Made by a program: the position numbers and the translations under genes. This document shows, piece by piece, positions 43,590-51,530 of a DNA stretch of 64,000 nucleotides. The notes beneath the pieces were generated by a model. The model worked only from the letters and a program-made list of their open reading frames with translations, was not told where the DNA came from and searched no databases. This stretch comes from Eubacteriales bacterium (GTDB lineage Bacteria > Bacillota > Clostridia > Lachnospirales > Lachnospiraceae). Location: the NCBI GenBank assembly GCA_030536575.1, contig JAUNPS010000013.1, positions 3,072 through 67,071 on the forward strand, given 5' to 3'. Each line of letters starts with the position of its first letter. The first letter of the stretch is position 1.

Positions 43590-43958
43590 TTATTTTGATA
43601 ATAGTTTCAAAAATCTCTTGTCACTCATCTGCTCATTTGTTAAATACGCTCCATCATAAAACAGCGCATAGGTCGTAATTGGAGTCGGCGCATTTTGCGC
43701 TTCTTTTTTGCTCTGCAGATGAATGGAGCAAAATTGCACACCCTGTTCCCTTGCTGTTTCTTCTACAACCGGGACATATTTCGTGTTAAACGGACAAGCA
43801 CTTTCCCCGTTCTTCGCTTTTCAGGAAAACAAGCCGTCCTCAAATCGCCCTTTCAGCCACGCCTTTTTGGATGACACCTGAATATCCTTGTTGTTTGAAA
43901 TCGCACAGCATATATGCTCTTTGTCTATATTCTCGCTGGTCACTCTGATGTATTTCAT
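43590..43958 (-). pseudogene. YoaP-type GNAT acetyltransferase with internal deletion
   Basis: The first 52 codons (MKYIRVTSENIDKEHICCAI...KAWLKGRFEDG) and last 65 codons (FNTKYVPVVEETAREQG...NAPTPITTYALFYDGAYL, ending LKLLSK) match the two ends of YoaP-domain GNAT proteins of about 250 residues. A one-base loss at LFS-stop and a missing central 130 codons destroy the gene. The ribosome site GGAGGT is intact. Confidence 0.8.
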
Positions 43959-44074
43959 AAAGATACCTCCGCAGCTTCCGCTTTTTCTTTCATATGTAAC
44001 CTCCCGTCAATCCCTCTTGTGAAAGAGAGCCGTCTCTGTGCCGCCCCAGCGCATACCTTCTCCTTTTTCCTTTA

Positions 44075-44936
44075 TTATTTTTTATCCGCCGGCTGCTCCA
44101 ATGTCCTGATTTTTCTTGAACAGTAAATGCACGGCGCCAAAATGCACATACAGAAACCACCAACGATAATCAGCAGCGCTGCGCCCCTGCCCGCACCAGT
44201 TCCAATCACCTTTCCTATATTTCCATAAAAAAGGCCGCCTTCCCGCAGCGCCGGGCTAAAAACATAATCCGTAAGGAAACCGACCACGGCATTCGCTGCC
44301 ACATATCCCATTTGCGAAATCAGCCCAATCATGCCCCACGCCCTTCCCTGCACTTCATTTGGAATATTCTGCCGCACCAGAATGTCCAGACAGGTATTGG
44401 CAAATGGCAGACACATAAAAACCAGGAAACCGGATACCGTAATCAACAGGATATTCTCTCTTAGTCCAAACAGAATCATAAATACGCCGATGCCGAAAAA
44501 CGCCTTTGCCAGCGTCCTGACATAGCTTCCTTTTATGGAAAAAATACCGATCAACAGGCTGGAAACCAGCATACCCACAGCACAAATCGTCTCTGCTGTT
44601 CCAAGCGCCGCTTCATCTGTAAAGGCCAGAATCATCGGCGTGGCAAGCGTCTGAATAAAGGTCAGGAAAAAGCATACCAGGGCCGCCAGCACTGTAATGA
44701 AGAATGTTCCAATGTCAATCCATAAAATCAGGATAATTCCCGAAAACTTCATCAGTAATCCCGCCAAAAACGGAGCTTACCATTACTCCAATACAGATAT
44801 TGACAAGCCCCGCCTCCCCACGCAGCAGGCAGAGCAGGATATAAAACAATCCCAATGCGGATAATCCGTCTCCAAGAATCATCATCATTCTCCGATCATA
44901 ACGATCCGCAAGAACTCCAGCCACCGGCCCCCCCCC
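44075..44936 (-). pseudogene. MFS drug transporter with missing N-terminus and internal deletion
   Basis: The frame ending at 44715 reads GPVAGVLADRYDRRMMMILG (MFS motif A) and two helices. A frame change near 44770 leads into a 230-codon part with the last six membrane segments (FVFMCLPFANTCLDILVRQ, VQGRAWGMIG). The N-terminus stops at a nine-base G tract (44928-44936), and the helices between are missing. Non-functional. Confidence 0.8.
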
Positions 44937-44939
44937 TGG

Positions 44940-45048
44940 CCATTTTTATTTCCGCACAGCGCAGGGTTTTCACGTCAATATACCCGCTGGTTGTCTCCAT
45001 GTCCGCCTCTGTCTCCTCCAGTCTTCAGGCAAGTACCTTTTCCATTTC
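44940..45048 (-). other. Coding remnant of unknown origin
   Basis: A reading frame (METTSGYIDVKTLRCAEIKM) with an internal stop joins PspC to the G tract of the MFS wreck. It looks like debris of a small regulator; no family can be named. Confidence 0.3.
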
Positions 45049-45246
45049 TCATACCCAATCCTCCGGCTGGCTAGGGATGATTATGGCAGCAATGATATAA
45101 GCAAGAAAGCCGCTGCCGCCCAACGCACAGAACAGCACCCACCCCAGACGCACCAGCGTCGGGTCTATCGCAAAATACTCCGCAATCCCGCCGCAAACTC
45201 CCTCCAGCATTTTATTTTCTCTTGATTTATAAAGCCGTTTTTTCAT
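45049..45246 (-). CDS. PspC-domain protein
   Basis: 65 residues. MLEGVCGGIAEYFAIDPTLV followed by one membrane helix (FLAYIIAAIIIP) is the PspC domain. PspC proteins sense envelope stress at the inner membrane. It overlaps by 20 bp the end of a truncated acetyltransferase frame upstream, so its translation may depend on that frame. Complete for a single-domain member. Confidence 0.85.
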   Translation of the reverse strand: MKKRLYKSRENKMLEGVCGGIAEYFAIDPTLVRLGWVLFCALGGSGFLAYIIAAIIIPSQPEDWV

Positions 45247-45541
45247 ATTTTCTGACCTCCCGATTATTTAATGTCCTTTGTGTTTTGTTTTCCCGGCAAA
45301 GCTGGCGCACCGCTCTAATGCTTCCGACAACAATGCCCTCCACACAGACGGCATAGGCAAAAGTGCTGTTCTCATCGGCGTCCAGCATTACCTTTATGTA
45401 TGCTTCAGTATCAGCCTCCGTATAGGGGTAGGGGATACCGTCCCGCAGGTTTTTCAGAATGTTTGGATTACTGAGCAAATGGGACAGTTCCTGTGCATCT
45501 GCCAGCTTCCATTTTCGCAAAATTACTTCTTTTATCTTCAT
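45227..45541 (-). pseudogene. Truncated GNAT acetyltransferase
   Basis: 104 codons. The N-terminal half of RimJ/RimL-like GNAT proteins is visible (LRKWKLADAQELSHLLSNPN, then LRDGIPYPYTEADTEAYI). The acetyl-CoA-binding motif A is replaced by an unrelated tail that runs into PspC. Probably inactive. Confidence 0.65.
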
Positions 45542-45575
45542 ACTGACCTATTTCTACTGTGGTTAGGGCGATGGG

Positions 45576-46115
45576 TTAGGACGGATAGGTCACTTGCAGC
45601 AAAAATTCCGGCGTCTTTGACCAGTATTTGATTCCCCAATGTTCGAAATCCCATTCCGTCATATAAGCATTGCACTCATAATCTATGTAGTACAGAATCC
45701 CATTCTGCGGAATGAAGTTCGTTGGGAAATAGTCTATGTTCAGTCCTGCCGGATACAGCAGCCTGCACATGTCCTGCACCTGCTCCAGCCAAGTATTTTC
45801 CATCTGGTCGGTGCAAATCAGTTCAAAAATTGTTTTTCCGGCAATATATTCCTTCAAAATACGCTCTTGACCGGAATCCACCGCCAGAAGCCGGGGCATA
45901 GGAATCCCTATCCTGCGGAGGGTTTCGTAGTCCCTCAGTTCCGCTTCCAGCTTATTGCCAAAGGTATAATAATCGCATGGCTCATGATGGATTTGCTTCA
46001 GGACATACTGCATTGTCCCATCCGTCACCAGATACGAATAGCCGCCTTTTCCTTTTCCAAGCAGTTTGATTACCTGATATTCCAACTTATTTACGATCAA
46101 TGATGTAACAGCCAT
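45576..46115 (-). CDS. Kinase-like (RIO/LPS-kinase type) small protein
   Basis: 179 residues from ATG 46115 (behind GAGGAAAAG). LLGKGKGGYSYLVTD is a Gly-rich ATP loop, YVLKQIHHEP the Lys strand, and YPAGLNIDYFPTNFIPQNG then LYYIDYECN the catalytic-loop and metal-binding positions. The Asp of the catalytic loop is in NIDYFPTNF. It is short for a kinase but the core is present. Substrate unknown; it could be a small-molecule kinase. Confidence 0.7.
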   Translation of the reverse strand: MAVTSLIVNKLEYQVIKLLGKGKGGYSYLVTDGTMQYVLKQIHHEPCDYYTFGNKLEAELRDYETLRRIGIPMPRLLAVDSGQERILKEYIAGKTIFELICTDQMENTWLEQVQDMCRLLYPAGLNIDYFPTNFIPQNGILYYIDYECNAYMTEWDFEHWGIKYWSKTPEFLLQVTYPS

Positions 46116-46161
46116 CTTCCATCTTTTCCTCTTTTCTAAATAAACTGATTTTTCTGAATCT

Positions 46162-46300
46162 CTACGGTCCGGGAGAGACCCGCATGACCTCTGCATAAAG
46201 GCTATAGGCAGCCAGGGATACAGCGCAGACCGCCACAGCCGCCCATTTGTGGAGCCGCATCCATTCTTCAATATGTGGGTGTTTGGCACATTCTTCGAAT
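46162..46300 (-). pseudogene. Chimeric remnant: YoaP-like piece joined to ICMT-like piece
   Basis: After the DinB stop the frame reads SKFEECAKHPHIEE, a segment typical of YoaP-type GNAT proteins, directly joined to WMRLHKWAAVAVCAVSLAAY and SLYAEVMR. The second part closely resembles residues of the intact methyltransferase at 48503-49171. A frameshift then gives SRTVEIQKNQ. Shows that deletions fused unrelated genes. Confidence 0.6.
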
Positions 46301-46957
46301 TTAGAATTGCTTATGGATTTTATTTTCGATTCGAATGCTCGCTTCAATGTGCATGATCCAATGACGTGAAAAGGGCATCTGAACCAACCCACGGATATTT
46401 TTTCCACACCAGAAGTCGATGAGCCAGCAAGCGCTTTCTTCCGGACTTACCACCTGCAAAGACCGCAATCTTGCTTTATCCGCATCCTCAAATCTTCTGT
46501 TCAAATCCCGGTAGGATAGCTGCTTTAGCAGTACATCGGTACTGAACTTGACCGCAGCGGCATAGGCATACAAGGCATCTAAATCCAACTCTTTGGAAAA
46601 ATCCACGATCTGCTGATCGGCCAGTTCGTTGCCGGTTGTGATGATTGGTGCGCCGATTTTCTCTTGAAAGGTGTCAAGCACTTCTTTTTCCTGCCTGATC
46701 AGACTGTTGGCAACAATATCTTCTATTCTAAAAATGTGCCAAATTGAGTAGGCAATGGTCTTGCTGTGATACCCATTTGCTTTTGGAAAAGGCATAACAC
46801 AAAACTCGGCTCCGCTTAATTCCTCTTTCATGCGGAGCAGCTCGTCCATAAGGGCTTGCCGCAGAGTGAGCAGCGTTTCGATGCCTTGTACAAAGGTTGC
46901 CTCTTTCTTAAGCTGCGTCTGAACTGCTTTATTTAATTCCGACCATTCTTGATTCAT
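46301..46957 (-). CDS. DinB/DfsB-family four-helix protein
   Basis: 218 residues. Mostly helical with YHSKTIAYSIWHIFRIEDIV (about 72-91), which carries the His of the DinB metal site, and SRHWIMHIEA near the C-terminus supplying another. Members bind a divalent metal and act as bacillithiol/thiol transferases or stress proteins. Only two of three typical His are obvious. No terminator before the chimeric remnant that follows. Confidence 0.75.
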   Translation of the reverse strand: MNQEWSELNKAVQTQLKKEATFVQGIETLLTLRQALMDELLRMKEELSGAEFCVMPFPKANGYHSKTIAYSIWHIFRIEDIVANSLIRQEKEVLDTFQEKIGAPIITTGNELADQQIVDFSKELDLDALYAYAAAVKFSTDVLLKQLSYRDLNRRFEDADKARLRSLQVVSPEESACWLIDFWCGKNIRGLVQMPFSRHWIMHIEASIRIENKIHKQF

Positions 46958-47145
46958 AAACAGATACCTCTCTTTTCAAGCAGCGTCCGTATATCCGCTT
47001 CCACGAATAATCGAACTGTTGTTTCCCATGCATAATATTTGAACTTCGTCCGATGTTCCTGCATCCGTCCGGCGCGGTCTTCGCCGCCAAATCAGGAACC
47101 GCCTGCCCAAGCCAATCAGAATCGTGGAAGGAGAGCGGTGAAGAT

Positions 47146-47728
47146 TATTGCTGATTCCCGTTTACGATCTGTGCGTAGGTTTCTTCCGGGATCATAGGTG
47201 AGCCGATCTCCTCCATCAGTTCGGCGTCAATGCTGCCGCTTTCCGCATACTGCCGCCCGGCCTGTTTTACCAGTTCCAGCCGCGGCTCTGTGACGGACGC
47301 CGCCTCCGGCGCGTTGAACATAGGGCTTTCCGGGACGGTGATGATCGGGAGTAATCCGCCTGACCCACATGCTCATAGCGGTCGCCCACCTTCGTCATGG
47401 CCATAGAACTGAGGGGGAGGGTGCGGTCAATGAGGTTTTTCAGCGCCGCAGGCATCCCATAGCCATAAAGCGGGAAACTGAACAGCAGCAGATCGCTGTC
47501 CAGAATTTCTTCCAAAATCCCGCGCATATCATCGTTATGGACGCATGTGCCGCCGTTATATTTGCAGGCAAAGCAGCCCTGACAGAACGCAATCTTCCGG
47601 TCGATGACGTTGATAATGTGTATCTCCTGGGGCGCCGCTTCGTTCATCCCGTTAAGAAACGCACGGGTAATGTGCATGGTGTCGCTCTTCTCTTTTTTCG
47701 GACTGCCGTTAAAAACAAGTATCTTCAT
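47146..47728 (-). pseudogene. NADPH-dependent FMN reductase with internal deletion
   Basis: The first 127 codons (MKILVFNGSPKKEKSDTMHI ... QGCFACKYNGGTC) are a good FMN reductase/flavodoxin-fold start; the C-terminal 67 codons (PIITVPESPMFNAPEAASVT ... EETYAQIVNGNQQ) continue in another frame after the sequence TACTCCCGATC. About 50 central codons are lost at a clean junction near 47350. Its ATG overlaps the stop of the DUF2975 gene (TAATG). Confidence 0.8.
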
Positions 47729-48294
47729 TATTCGTTCTCCTTTTGCTTTATTCCCGTTTTTTCCTGTTCCAGCTCTGCCGCATACCGGCACACCAGCGCC
47801 AGCACCAGGAACATAATCCCCAGAGAAACTAAGCCGCCATTGTCCACATCGAACTTCCATGTATTCGATAAGAACTCCGCCAGAATTCCGTTGATGATAG
47901 CCGCCAGGATGTTCGCACCCAGAGGCAGGACAATGGTGAGGATGCCAAGCCGGGTCAGTTCCTTTGCCCCTTCCTGTGTAAAAGGCGTCCCCGCGGTCAA
48001 TTCCCGCTTGAAATAGGTTTTTGCGAACCATGCCAACACCGCCTCTGCTGCAATTACAACCAGCCAGACAGCGATTGCGGAAATCATCTGATCGGTGGTC
48101 ATACCGCCCTTATTGGCCACGATGCCGTGAATCGTCACGCCGCCAATCTTAAAAACTTTTTCCGCACCCGCCGCAAGACAGACGAGCCCCACCAGGCTCA
48201 GCGAGGCAGCAACTATCGAGCAGACAAATGCAATCGTACTCAGAATTTTTCCGAGTTTGAATAAAATTTGAATCGTAGACAGTGTTTTTTTCAT
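47728..48294 (-). CDS. DUF2975-like membrane protein
   Basis: 188 residues, four membrane helices (about 15-45, 72-95, 118-140, 155-175). TYFKRELTAGTPFTQEGAKE and LTRLGILTI (region between helices 2 and 3) are typical of DUF2975 proteins. Function unknown. ATG 48294 behind AAAAGGAG. It is immediately followed by the broken reductase, so it once formed a two-gene unit with it. Confidence 0.75.
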   Translation of the reverse strand: MKKTLSTIQILFKLGKILSTIAFVCSIVAASLSLVGLVCLAAGAEKVFKIGGVTIHGIVANKGGMTTDQMISAIAVWLVVIAAEAVLAWFAKTYFKRELTAGTPFTQEGAKELTRLGILTIVLPLGANILAAIINGILAEFLSNTWKFDVDNGGLVSLGIMFLVLALVCRYAAELEQEKTGIKQKENE

Positions 48295-48502
48295 TGTATT
48301 ATTCTCCTTTTCATTGGGTTCATAGAGCTTTGTTCCAATTCGTTTTACAGCTTTTCTGCAATATGCCCGCACAGAATTTCATAAATCCTACCGGCATTCT
48401 GTGTCGCTTGATCAACGGAACTCCGCCGCCTTCGCAATTCGTCGGGCCAGGAGCTGACGCCATGGCAGTCAACGTGCCGCAGCCTGCGGAGGATTCTGCC
48501 GC

Positions 48503-49171
48503 CTACCAAATAAACGGAATCAGCCTGTACTTCACTTTCTTTTCATACTCTAAATACCCTGAAAGCCCTTCCTCCAAAACTGATTCTTCATTCCGGATTC
48601 GCTTCACCAGCAGCAAGGGAAAGGGCAGCATCACAAGAAATGCGGTCAGCGACCCCAGGACGAAGGGCATCGCCCAGAACAACAGAACCACCGCGAAATA
48701 CATAGGGTGTCTGACGATCCCATACAGCCCGGTTGAGATAACCTTCTGATTTTCCTGGACTTCCACCGTTCGGGAAAGGTAAGCGTTTTCCCGCATGACC
48801 TCCGCATAAAGGCCATAGGCGACGAGAAACACAGCGCAGGCCGCCGCGATCACCCATCCGGGGAGCTGCGTCCAGCCAAAGCGGAAATCGAATCCCGCCA
48901 GAACAAAGCAGGCGATAAACTCCAGACTGGACAGTGCAATCACCATTTTCTGCTCGGATTCACCCTCCTTGTCATTGAGGCGTTTCCGCAGCAGTTCCGG
49001 CGCCTTTTTCATCAAGACGATTCCGACAATCAGCATCGGAACAAACAGAAGCACGATCAGCCTCCATGCACCGGCATAACGGATGGTTCCCGCTGGCCAA
49101 AACAGCAGGAGACCTATCAGCAGCAAACCGCTGAAAAATTTTATGGTTGCCTGACCAGCGAGTTTTAACAT
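48503..49171 (-). CDS. ICMT-like membrane methyltransferase (isoprenylcysteine carboxyl methyltransferase family)
   Basis: 222 residues, about five membrane helices. VISTGLYGIVRHPMYFAVVL is the conserved RHPxY motif of ICMT/NnrU-like enzymes, followed by NEESVLEEGLSGYLEYEKKV and YRLIPFIW, a typical C-terminal end. Uses S-adenosylmethionine; substrate in bacteria unknown. ATG 49171 follows GGAGG. A short near-copy of its middle occurs at 46.2 kb as a remnant. Confidence 0.85.
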   Translation of the reverse strand: MLKLAGQATIKFFSGLLLIGLLLFWPAGTIRYAGAWRLIVLLFVPMLIVGIVLMKKAPELLRKRLNDKEGESEQKMVIALSSLEFIACFVLAGFDFRFGWTQLPGWVIAAACAVFLVAYGLYAEVMRENAYLSRTVEVQENQKVISTGLYGIVRHPMYFAVVLLFWAMPFVLGSLTAFLVMLPFPLLLVKRIRNEESVLEEGLSGYLEYEKKVKYRLIPFIW

Positions 49172-49240
49172 TGTGGTATCCTCCAATTCTTTTCGTTATC
49201 GTCCTATACAACAGACTCGCGAAAATGCCAACGCATTTTC

Positions 49241-49768
49241 TCATAGCTTATATTCCAACTGCACATCGCAAGGCTCCTTCTCCGCAAGCGTTTCGTTTAT
49301 CTCTGCCGCCAAGACACAGCCAAACGCCCTGTATGCCGCTTGTGATTCTTTCGAGGAATGCGCGGAAATATACAGCTTTTCCGCGCCAAGCCTCACAGCC
49401 TCCTGGCAGGCCAGCGCAAAGAGGTGTTTGCCAATTCCCTGATTCCGGTACGGTTCCGACACCTGAAAGCAGACGAGTTCCGCATAGCGTGCCGTACTGC
49501 CGAACATGCGGTGTGATACGGTAATAAAACCAACCAGCTTAGAGCCGTCAAACGCACCGAAAGCGGTTTGATCCTTGTTCATATGACGGGCAATATCCCC
49601 TGCAGTCTCCCTGCACTCCTGTAAAGGCCAGTTTTCTTCAAATACATTGGGAACGAGCTGCCATTCGCCGTCAATCTTTCTCCAGCACTCTTTCACCTCT
49701 TGATGACGGATAAAGCCATCCAATGTATTTTGATTAAAATTGCTGTCGTCTAATTTTCGATATTCCAT
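49241..49768 (-). CDS. GNAT-family N-acetyltransferase
   Basis: 175 residues. AELVCFQVSEPYRNQGIGKH (about 90-109) is motif A with the acetyl-CoA pyrophosphate loop; AEKLYISAHSSKESQAAYRA gives motif B. Complete, unlike the truncated GNAT at 45.2 kb. Acceptor unknown. ATG 49768 has GGGGAG upstream. Confidence 0.85.
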   Translation of the reverse strand: MEYRKLDDSNFNQNTLDGFIRHQEVKECWRKIDGEWQLVPNVFEENWPLQECRETAGDIARHMNKDQTAFGAFDGSKLVGFITVSHRMFGSTARYAELVCFQVSEPYRNQGIGKHLFALACQEAVRLGAEKLYISAHSSKESQAAYRAFGCVLAAEINETLAEKEPCDVQLEYKL

Positions 49769-49804
49769 GCTTTTTTCTCCCCTGGAACAATGATCCAATC
49801 GTTA

Positions 49805-50116
49805 CTAACAAAGGTTCTTCATCAGAAAATCCCCCAATGCTGGGATTTCTGGTTCCCTCCAGTAAAATTTACCGTCCGCCGTCCGATTCAGCAGGCGTTT
49901 GTTATACAGTTCTCGCCGCAGGGTTGCGTGGTCGTGAAATACCGCCCATTCATCCAGCAGGTCATTGATCTCCGATTCGGTATATTGCCGTCCTGGTTCG
50001 ATTTTCCCGGACAGATACCAGAGTGCGGTCAGCTTTTTCTTATATTTCGCCGGCATTTGTGTCAAACGCCCATCGCCGTCCAAAAACGGCATTAAGTTCG
50101 ATAATTCTTTCTCCAT
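49805..50116 (-). CDS. DUF2087 domain protein
   Basis: 103 residues. KKKLTALWYLSGKIEPGRQY, then TESEINDLLDEWAVFHDHAT and LRRELYNKRLLNRTADGKFY, match DUF2087, a winged-helix-like domain common in Bacillota, often at the C-terminus of regulators. ATG 50116 is used because GAGG precedes it; ATG 50149 is also in frame. A promoter lies 30-60 bp upstream. Probably DNA-binding. Confidence 0.85.
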   Translation of the reverse strand: MEKELSNLMPFLDGDGRLTQMPAKYKKKLTALWYLSGKIEPGRQYTESEINDLLDEWAVFHDHATLRRELYNKRLLNRTADGKFYWREPEIPALGDFLMKNLC

Positions 50117-50147
50117 TGCTTGATCCTCAACACGCTTCCCTTTTTGC

Positions 50148-50177
50148 ATTATATGTTACGCATTATTTGTTTTGCAA
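50148..50177 (-). promoter_or_regulatory. Promoter of the DUF2087/GNAT genes
   Basis: TTGCAA (50177-50172), 18 bp, TATAAT (50153-50148) on minus. Confidence 0.65.
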
Positions 50178-50423
50178 CCTACGTTTTTATTATACGCATC
50201 CCCAGACCTGCTGTCAATCCCTCTGGCTCCAAATTCATAAATTCATTTCAAACCGCCAAGATCCGCCCTTTCCGCCGCGCCGCCGGAAAACATCGCAACC
50301 GGAATCTCAACGCTTCCAACATGCATAGTTTCTGCCTACTTGGGTATCCTTCCGAATAGAAGCCCCGTGGAAATGCGGCTGTCTGGCTCATTGCCCGCGG
50401 GAATAAAAATGGAGGTATGCCCT
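50178..50423. other. Divergent intergenic region at the edge of the accessory zone
   Basis: Between DUF2087 (minus) and the helical protein (plus). Base composition changes here from AT-richer to GC-richer. No gene, strong promoter or hairpin seen for the plus-strand gene. Confidence 0.4.
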
Positions 50424-50858
50424 ATGAACTATCACGATACCGTCTCTCTTCTTCGCGAATGCGACGCCGGAACCAAAATGGCCGTCTCTTCCATCGACGA
50501 AGTCCTCTCCAAAGTCAGCAGCCCCGACCTGAAACAGCTCCTGACCGAAAGCAAAAAGCACCACGAAAAGCTCGGCAACGACATCCACTCCCTTCTGGAA
50601 AAGCACAAAAGCGACGAAAAAGAGCCGGAACCCATCGCCAAAGGGATGGCCTGGCTGAAAACAAACGTCAAGATCACCCTAGACGACAGCGACGCGGCCA
50701 TCGCCGACCTGCTCACCGACGGCTGCAACATGGGAACCAAGTCCCTTCACAAATACCTGAACCAATATAACGAAGCCGACCACTCAGCCAAACAGCTCTG
50801 TAACCGCCTGGTAGACCTCGAAGAACAATTATGTAAAGACCTGCACAGCTATCTGTAA
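50424..50858 (+). CDS. Small all-helical cytoplasmic protein (ferritin-like/DUF2383-like)
   Basis: 144 residues; ATG 50424 follows GGAGGT. The composition and heptad spacing suggest four helices (about 2-30, 35-62, 75-105, 110-143), resembling DUF2383/DUF892-like ferritin-fold proteins. The family metal ligands (ExxH pairs) are not evident, though KHHEKLGNDIH has two His. No operon partner; a GC-poor inverted repeat and the ECF promoter follow. Function unknown. Confidence 0.7.
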   Translation: MNYHDTVSLLRECDAGTKMAVSSIDEVLSKVSSPDLKQLLTESKKHHEKLGNDIHSLLEKHKSDEKEPEPIAKGMAWLKTNVKITLDDSDAAIADLLTDGCNMGTKSLHKYLNQYNEADHSAKQLCNRLVDLEEQLCKDLHSYL

Positions 50859-50879
50859 ATTTCCCCTCCGTGTCCGGGA

Positions 50880-50921
50880 AAAGAGAAAAGTTTTGAAAAA
50901 AATTGCGAACCTTTTCTCTTT
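50880..50921. repeat. Perfect 11-bp inverted repeat spanning an ECF-sigma promoter
   Basis: AAAGAGAAAAG (50880-50890) and CTTTTCTCTTT (50911-50921). The right arm lies inside the spacer of the promoter at 50903-50931. Could be a weak terminator of the gene before it or an operator. Confidence 0.6.
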
Positions 50922-50931
50922 TCATTACAAT
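50903..50931 (+). promoter_or_regulatory. Promoter of the ECF sigma operon
   Basis: TTGCGA (50903-50908), 17 bp, TACAAT (50926-50931). The -35 area also reads GCGAACCTTTT, like the AAC-type -35 of ECF sigma factors, so autoregulation is possible. Confidence 0.55.
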
Positions 50932-50993
50932 ATAGGATTGAAAGGCAAAACCTTTCTCAGACGTCTGGAATCCCGAAACACGGAGGAACTTAC

Positions 50994-51530
50994 ATGAATG
51001 ACACAGAGCTGGAAGCTTGTATCCATGCCTATGGAAAAGATCTTTATTCCTTCCTATATCAATTAACCGGAAACCGCCAGGAAGCGGACGACCTCTATCA
51101 GGACACTTTTTTAAAGCTCCTGGAGCTGGACCAGCGCCCGGATTTCACCCGGAATCCCAAAAGCTGGCTTCTGACCATTGCCGTCCAACTCTGGAAAAAC
51201 CGCCGGCGCAAGTACGGCTGGCGGCAGCGGATTGCCGGGGCCCCGGTTTCCATGGACGAGCCGCTTTCGGAGATTCCTTCCAATGAGGCCTCTCCGGAAC
51301 AGCAGGTCATTTCCGCGGAAGAAGCGGTTCTGGTGCGGGAAGCTGTCCGCCGCCTGCCGGATCGTTACCGGCTTCCGGTCGTCCTGTTTTATATGGAGGA
51401 ACTGAAGATTGCGGAAATCGGCCAAATCCTGCATATTCCACAGGGCACGGTAAAAAGCCGGCTGCATCAGGCAAAGAAAATCCTGGAAAAGGAACTGGAG
51501 GTTGCGTTTGATGAAAAGAAACATGGATGA
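50994..51530 (+). CDS. ECF-type RNA polymerase sigma factor
   Basis: 178 residues. Region 2 (about 10-80) includes YSFLYQLTGNRQEADDLYQD and LKLLELDQRPDFTRNPKSWL. Region 4 (about 118-170) includes LPDRYRLPVVLFYMEELKIA and IGQILHIPQGTVKSRLHQAK. Region 3 is lacking, as in group IV sigma factors. Ribosome site GGAGG. Its last 20 bases overlap the anti-sigma gene, so the pair is co-translated. Likely responds to envelope or antibiotic stress. Confidence 0.93.
   Translation: MNDTELEACIHAYGKDLYSFLYQLTGNRQEADDLYQDTFLKLLELDQRPDFTRNPKSWLLTIAVQLWKNRRRKYGWRQRIAGAPVSMDEPLSEIPSNEASPEQQVISAEEAVLVREAVRRLPDRYRLPVVLFYMEELKIAEIGQILHIPQGTVKSRLHQAKKILEKELEVAFDEKKHG

Noticed and set aside
44928-44936. G tract as phase-variation switch of the MFS gene
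   Set aside because: The MFS gene lacks its N-terminus and central helices, so slippage could not restore it.
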